The translations under genes were made by a program, and so were the position numbers. Below are positions 4,822 through 7,207 of a stretch of 7,207 nt of DNA, piece by piece. The stretch covers positions 1 through 7,207 of the forward strand of contig CAZAGT010000272.1 of the NCBI GenBank assembly GCA_964484515.1, written 5' to 3'. Within the stretch, counting starts at the first letter, position 1. Every line of letters begins with the position of its first letter. The DNA is from CAZAGT01 sp964484515. Lineage in GTDB: Bacteria; Desulfobacterota; DSM-4660; Desulfatiglandales; HGW-15. Under the pieces are notes generated by a model that worked only from the letters and a program-made list of their open reading frames with translations, did no database searches and had not been told where the DNA came from.

Positions 4822-6031
4822 ATGAAGCCATTCAGGATCGCTGAAGACATCTACTCNNNNNNNNNNACTCATCTACTCCGTGGGGGCCGTTGACTGGAAC
4901 ATTCGCGATTTCCACGGCTACTCCACCTATGAAGGGACGACCTATAACGCCTACCTGATTATGGATCAGAAGATCACCTTGATCGATACGGTCAAGGAGG
5001 ATCACGCGGACAAACTGCTCGCCAATATCAGCCGGTTGATCGATCCCAAAAGGATCGACTATGTCATCAGCAACCACACGGAGATGGATCATTCCGGTTC
5101 TTTGCCCCGAGTGATGCAGGCCGTAGGAGAAGAAAAGCCCCTCTATTGCAGTAAGGCGGGTCACAAGGGCCTTACCAGACACTTCTCCGAAAAATGGAAT
5201 TACCAGCCGGTTGAAAGCGGGGCGGAGTTGAGTTTGGGGAAGAGGACGCTCACGTTTCTCGAGACGCGGATGCTTCACTGGCCGGACAGTATGTTCACCT
5301 ATGCCAAGGAAGACAAGATACTCTTTTCCAGTGATGCCTTTGGTCAGCATTACGCCGGGCCGGAGAGGTTTGACGATCAGATTGGTGAGGGCATCATGCC
5401 TCATGCCAAGAAGTACTTCGCCAATATCCTGCTCCTCTATGCGCCCCTGATTCTCAAACTCGTGGAGCAGGTGACTGACATGGGTCTATCTCTCGAAACG
5501 ATCTGCCCGGACCATGGTATCGTCTGGCGTCGTGATCCCTCGAAGATCATCAACGCCTATGTCAAGTGGAGTCATCAAAAACCACAAAAAAAGGCACTGG
5601 TCATTTACGATACGATGTGGCACAGCACCGAGGAGATGGCCGAGACGATCGTGGAAGCCCTTAACGAAGAGGGCGTCTATGCAAAGCCGATGCACCTGAG
5701 GCGTTTTCACCGCAGCGATATCATGACCGAAGTCCTCGATGCCGGCGCCGTCATCGTGGGATCGCCGACCCTGAACAACGGTCTTTTCCCGACGGTCAGT
5801 GATTTTCTGAGCTACATGAAAGGGCTCAAGCCGAAGAACAAGGTTGCTGCCGCCTTTGGTTCCTATGGTTGGAGCGGGGAGGCCGTCAAATTGATTTCCA
5901 AGGAGCTGGAGGGGATGAAACTTCAGTTGGTTGATCCTGGTCCTCGAATTCAATATGTGCCGGACGAAGACGGCATCCGGGCCTGCTACGCATTCGGCAA
6001 GAAGATCGCTAAAGTGATGTCCTCCAAGTAG
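4822..6031 (+). CDS. fprA: FprA-type flavodiiron protein (O2/NO reductase), interrupted by assembly gap
   Basis: A two-domain flavodiiron protein. The ATG at 4822 has AGAGGAG 6 bases upstream and gives MKPFRIAEDIYS. A run of 10 N (4857-4866) and a 12-base partial duplication break the frame; dropping 4857-4878 restores DIYSVGAVDWNIRDFHG and a 395-residue protein, normal for the family. In that numbering the beta-lactamase-like domain (1-245) has all diiron ligands: His78, Glu80, Asp82 and His83 in HTEMDH, His145 in LHWPDS, Asp164 in SSDAFG and His224 in PDHGI. The flavodoxin domain (about 250-395) has the FMN phosphate loop YDTMWHSTEEM, then GSPTLNNGLFP and GSYGWSGEA. It lacks the extra C-terminal rubredoxin or flavin reductase domains of longer types. 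Such proteins reduce O2 to water and/or NO to N2O in the cytoplasm, with electrons from rubredoxin, and a rubredoxin gene lies upstream. Confidence 0.96.
4857..4878. other. Assembly gap with duplicated flank
   Basis: Ten N (4857-4866), then actcatctactc. The 8-mer ATCTACTC occurs just before the gap (4849-4856) and again at 4871-4878. Read literally, the fprA frame ends in TGA at 4891-4893; leaving out these 22 bases gives an uninterrupted frame. The best explanation is that two contigs overlapped by a few bases and were joined with a default gap. Confidence 0.9.
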
Positions 6032-6194
6032 CCCCCGGCCAGTTATCTCGCTACAGCGTGCGAAGGTCTTGTCAGGGCCCTGGGAGAAGTGCTTGTGCCC
6101 GTGAGAGATCGTCCTTCGGGAGGACTGGATAGAAAGAGCGGCTACGGCCCCGCCCAAGGATACCTTGCTCCGAAATTGGGCCGAGGCAATGCGA

Positions 6195-6395
6195 ATGAAA
6201 AAGACCCCCAGCATCGATATGGGCCTCTGCACCGGCTGCGATTCGTGCCTGACGACCTGTCCGGCCGTCTTTTACCGCAACCCTGAGACGGGATGGATTG
6301 AGGTCCGGGATATCCCTCAATATCCGGATGAGGGCGTGGAGGAGGCGATGATTATGTGCCCGGCCGACTGTATTACCTGGGAAGAACCGGCCTGA
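6195..6395 (+). CDS. Small [4Fe-4S] ferredoxin
   Basis: A 66-residue ferredoxin. Cys12, Cys15, Cys18 and Cys22 form CTGCDSCLTTCP. The second half keeps only MCPADC (Cys55 and Cys59) and not a full second CxxCxxC set. By analogy with one-cluster ferredoxins such as Desulfovibrio ferredoxin I, Cys12, Cys15, Cys18 and Cys55 would hold a single [4Fe-4S] cluster, while Cys22 and Cys59 are spare. The start is unsure: ATG at 6195 has GAGG (6183-6186) at 8 bases, whereas ATG at 6189 is only 2 bases from it, and a TTG at 6165 follows AAGGA by 4 bases. It is a cytoplasmic low-potential carrier. It follows fprA by 163 bases and precedes the HEAT-like gene by 20, so it may serve FprA, the HEAT-like protein or neither. 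Confidence 0.93.
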   Translation: MKKTPSIDMGLCTGCDSCLTTCPAVFYRNPETGWIEVRDIPQYPDEGVEEAMIMCPADCITWEEPA

Positions 6396-6415
6396 CTGCC
6401 TTCCTGAGTTGCACC

Positions 6416-7117
6416 GTGGACGACACTCTGATATCGGGCAAGGCGCTCAAAGGTCAAGTTCAGGCATTGCTGGAATCAGATGACCGGCAGCGAGCCCTGG
6501 AACGCCTTTGCGGTTTCCCTCCGCGAAAGGTTGTCAATCCCCTCTTTTCCTTCCTGTATCACAGCGACCAGAAGATCCGCTGGGGGGCCGTTGAAGCGAT
6601 GGGTCTCATCGTCGCGAGGCTTGCCGACGAAGATCTGGAATCGGCGAGGGTCGTCATGCGCCGACTCATGTGGAATCTTAACGACGAGTCCGGCGGCATC
6701 GGCTGGGGATCCCCGGAGGCGTTGGGCGCAATCATGGCCTGCCATGCGAATCTGGCAGAGGAATATGCCCACATCTTGATGTCCTACACCAGAAAAGACG
6801 GAAACTACCTGGAACATGATATCCTCCAGAGGGGGCTGTTATGGGGGATTGGGAGACTCGCCGAGGTACGGCCGCGATTGCTGGCGGACACTGAGCGCTA
6901 CCTCCTTCCGTATCTGAGGTCACCGGACGCCGCCGTAAGAGGGTTGGCGGCGCGGGTAGCGGGGATCCTCGGGATTGCTTCCGCCCGCCCCGCTTTGTTT
7001 GATCTCACACGGGACCAGTCCCAGGTTGTGACGTACATGCAGGGGAAAGTCTTTCATCTTCGGGTGGCGGATCTGGCAAAGGAGGCCTTGGAGCGACTCG
7101 ATCAAAAGAATGGCTAA
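6416..7117 (+). CDS. HEAT-like helical repeat protein, DVU0298-like
   Basis: A 233-residue all-helical protein. The conserved run PPRKVVNPLFSFLYHSDQ (residues 35-52), then IRWGAVEAMG, MWNLNDESGGIGWGSPEALG (85-104) and, near the end, LLPYLRSPDAAVRGLAARVAG (163-183) show HEAT-type helix pairs. The pattern matches what I remember as the DVU0298 family, found mainly in sulfate reducers and relatives; its function is not known. The start is uncertain: the frame is open back into the ferredoxin gene (GTG at 6356), but the family begins near KALKGQVQALL, so the GTG at 6416, 20 bases after the ferredoxin stop, is the best choice even though its ribosome binding site is poor, which suggests translational coupling. 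Invariant Trp, Asn, Asp and Gly residues in 85-104 suggest a specific binding surface rather than a generic scaffold. There is no signal peptide, membrane helix or metal motif. Confidence 0.85.
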   Translation: MDDTLISGKALKGQVQALLESDDRQRALERLCGFPPRKVVNPLFSFLYHSDQKIRWGAVEAMGLIVARLADEDLESARVVMRRLMWNLNDESGGIGWGSPEALGAIMACHANLAEEYAHILMSYTRKDGNYLEHDILQRGLLWGIGRLAEVRPRLLADTERYLLPYLRSPDAAVRGLAARVAGILGIASARPALFDLTRDQSQVVTYMQGKVFHLRVADLAKEALERLDQKNG

Positions 7118-7139
7118 CAGGTCAGGAGAGATGCTGAGG

Positions 7140-7207
7140 CTGTCGGAAAACACCCATCTGTCCCGATTCTATCGGGATTACCGTCATCCCTCGTCACTGC
7201 GGCGTAC
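7140..7207 (+). repeat. Interspersed repeat, 3' copy (cut by window end)
   Basis: The direct-repeat partner of 199-266, 55 of 68 identical with no gap. It contains a perfect hairpin TCCCGAT, TCT, ATCGGGA (7161-7177) that looks like the original core of the element. It begins 22 bases after the HEAT-like gene, and the window stops inside or at the end of the repeat, so its full length is unknown. The hairpin has no T-run, so it is not a standard terminator, though it could protect the 3' end of the transcript. Confidence 0.75.

Overview
The window looks like a piece of an anaerobic or oxygen-avoiding bacterium, probably of the Desulfobacterota (former Deltaproteobacteria). The grounds are an FprA-type flavodiiron protein, a stand-alone rubredoxin and a small [4Fe-4S] ferredoxin together, plus a HEAT-like protein that resembles the DVU0298 family as I remember it from sulfate reducers. 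No ribosomal marker is present, so the lineage is an inference. A run of 10 N inside a gene shows that this is a draft scaffold.

Layout. 1-711 is non-coding: an interspersed repeat (199-266), tandem heptamers (278-360), and a promoter with an operator-like dyad (568-608). It leads to a secreted helical protein of unknown function (712-1257, +). A universal stress protein follows on the minus strand (1302-1760) with a good promoter and a hairpin near the transcript 5' end (1822-1891). After a strong hairpin (2125-2157) come two overlapping small genes (2183-2428 and 2425-2655, +): a one-helix membrane protein and a protein built on repeated [D/E]RR triplets. They end at a textbook terminator (2674-2711). 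Between 2840 and 3075 on the minus strand lies a broken remnant of a cobalamin-binding (B12-binding) domain of the kind found in radical SAM proteins. Next come rubredoxin (3179-3340) and, 10 bases on, a soluble PAS histidine kinase (3351-4451). A 370-base gene-free stretch with several inverted repeats precedes the flavodiiron protein gene (4822-6031), whose 5' end is interrupted by an assembly gap. A ferredoxin (6195-6395) and a HEAT-like protein (6416-7117) close the gene series, and a second copy of the 5' interspersed repeat (7140-7207) runs to the window end.

How the genes may work together. Rubredoxin is the classic electron donor to flavodiiron proteins, which reduce O2 to water or NO to N2O; the ferredoxin is another possible low-potential carrier. 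The kinase between them has a PAS domain whose sequence resembles FixL, including a histidine at the haem-ligand position, but other PAS groups share that histidine. A working hypothesis is an O2/NO detoxification module with its own sensor kinase; no response regulator is in the window. The most unusual items are the small membrane/[D/E]RR gene pair, the B12-domain relic, the kinase placement, and the repeat family at both ends.
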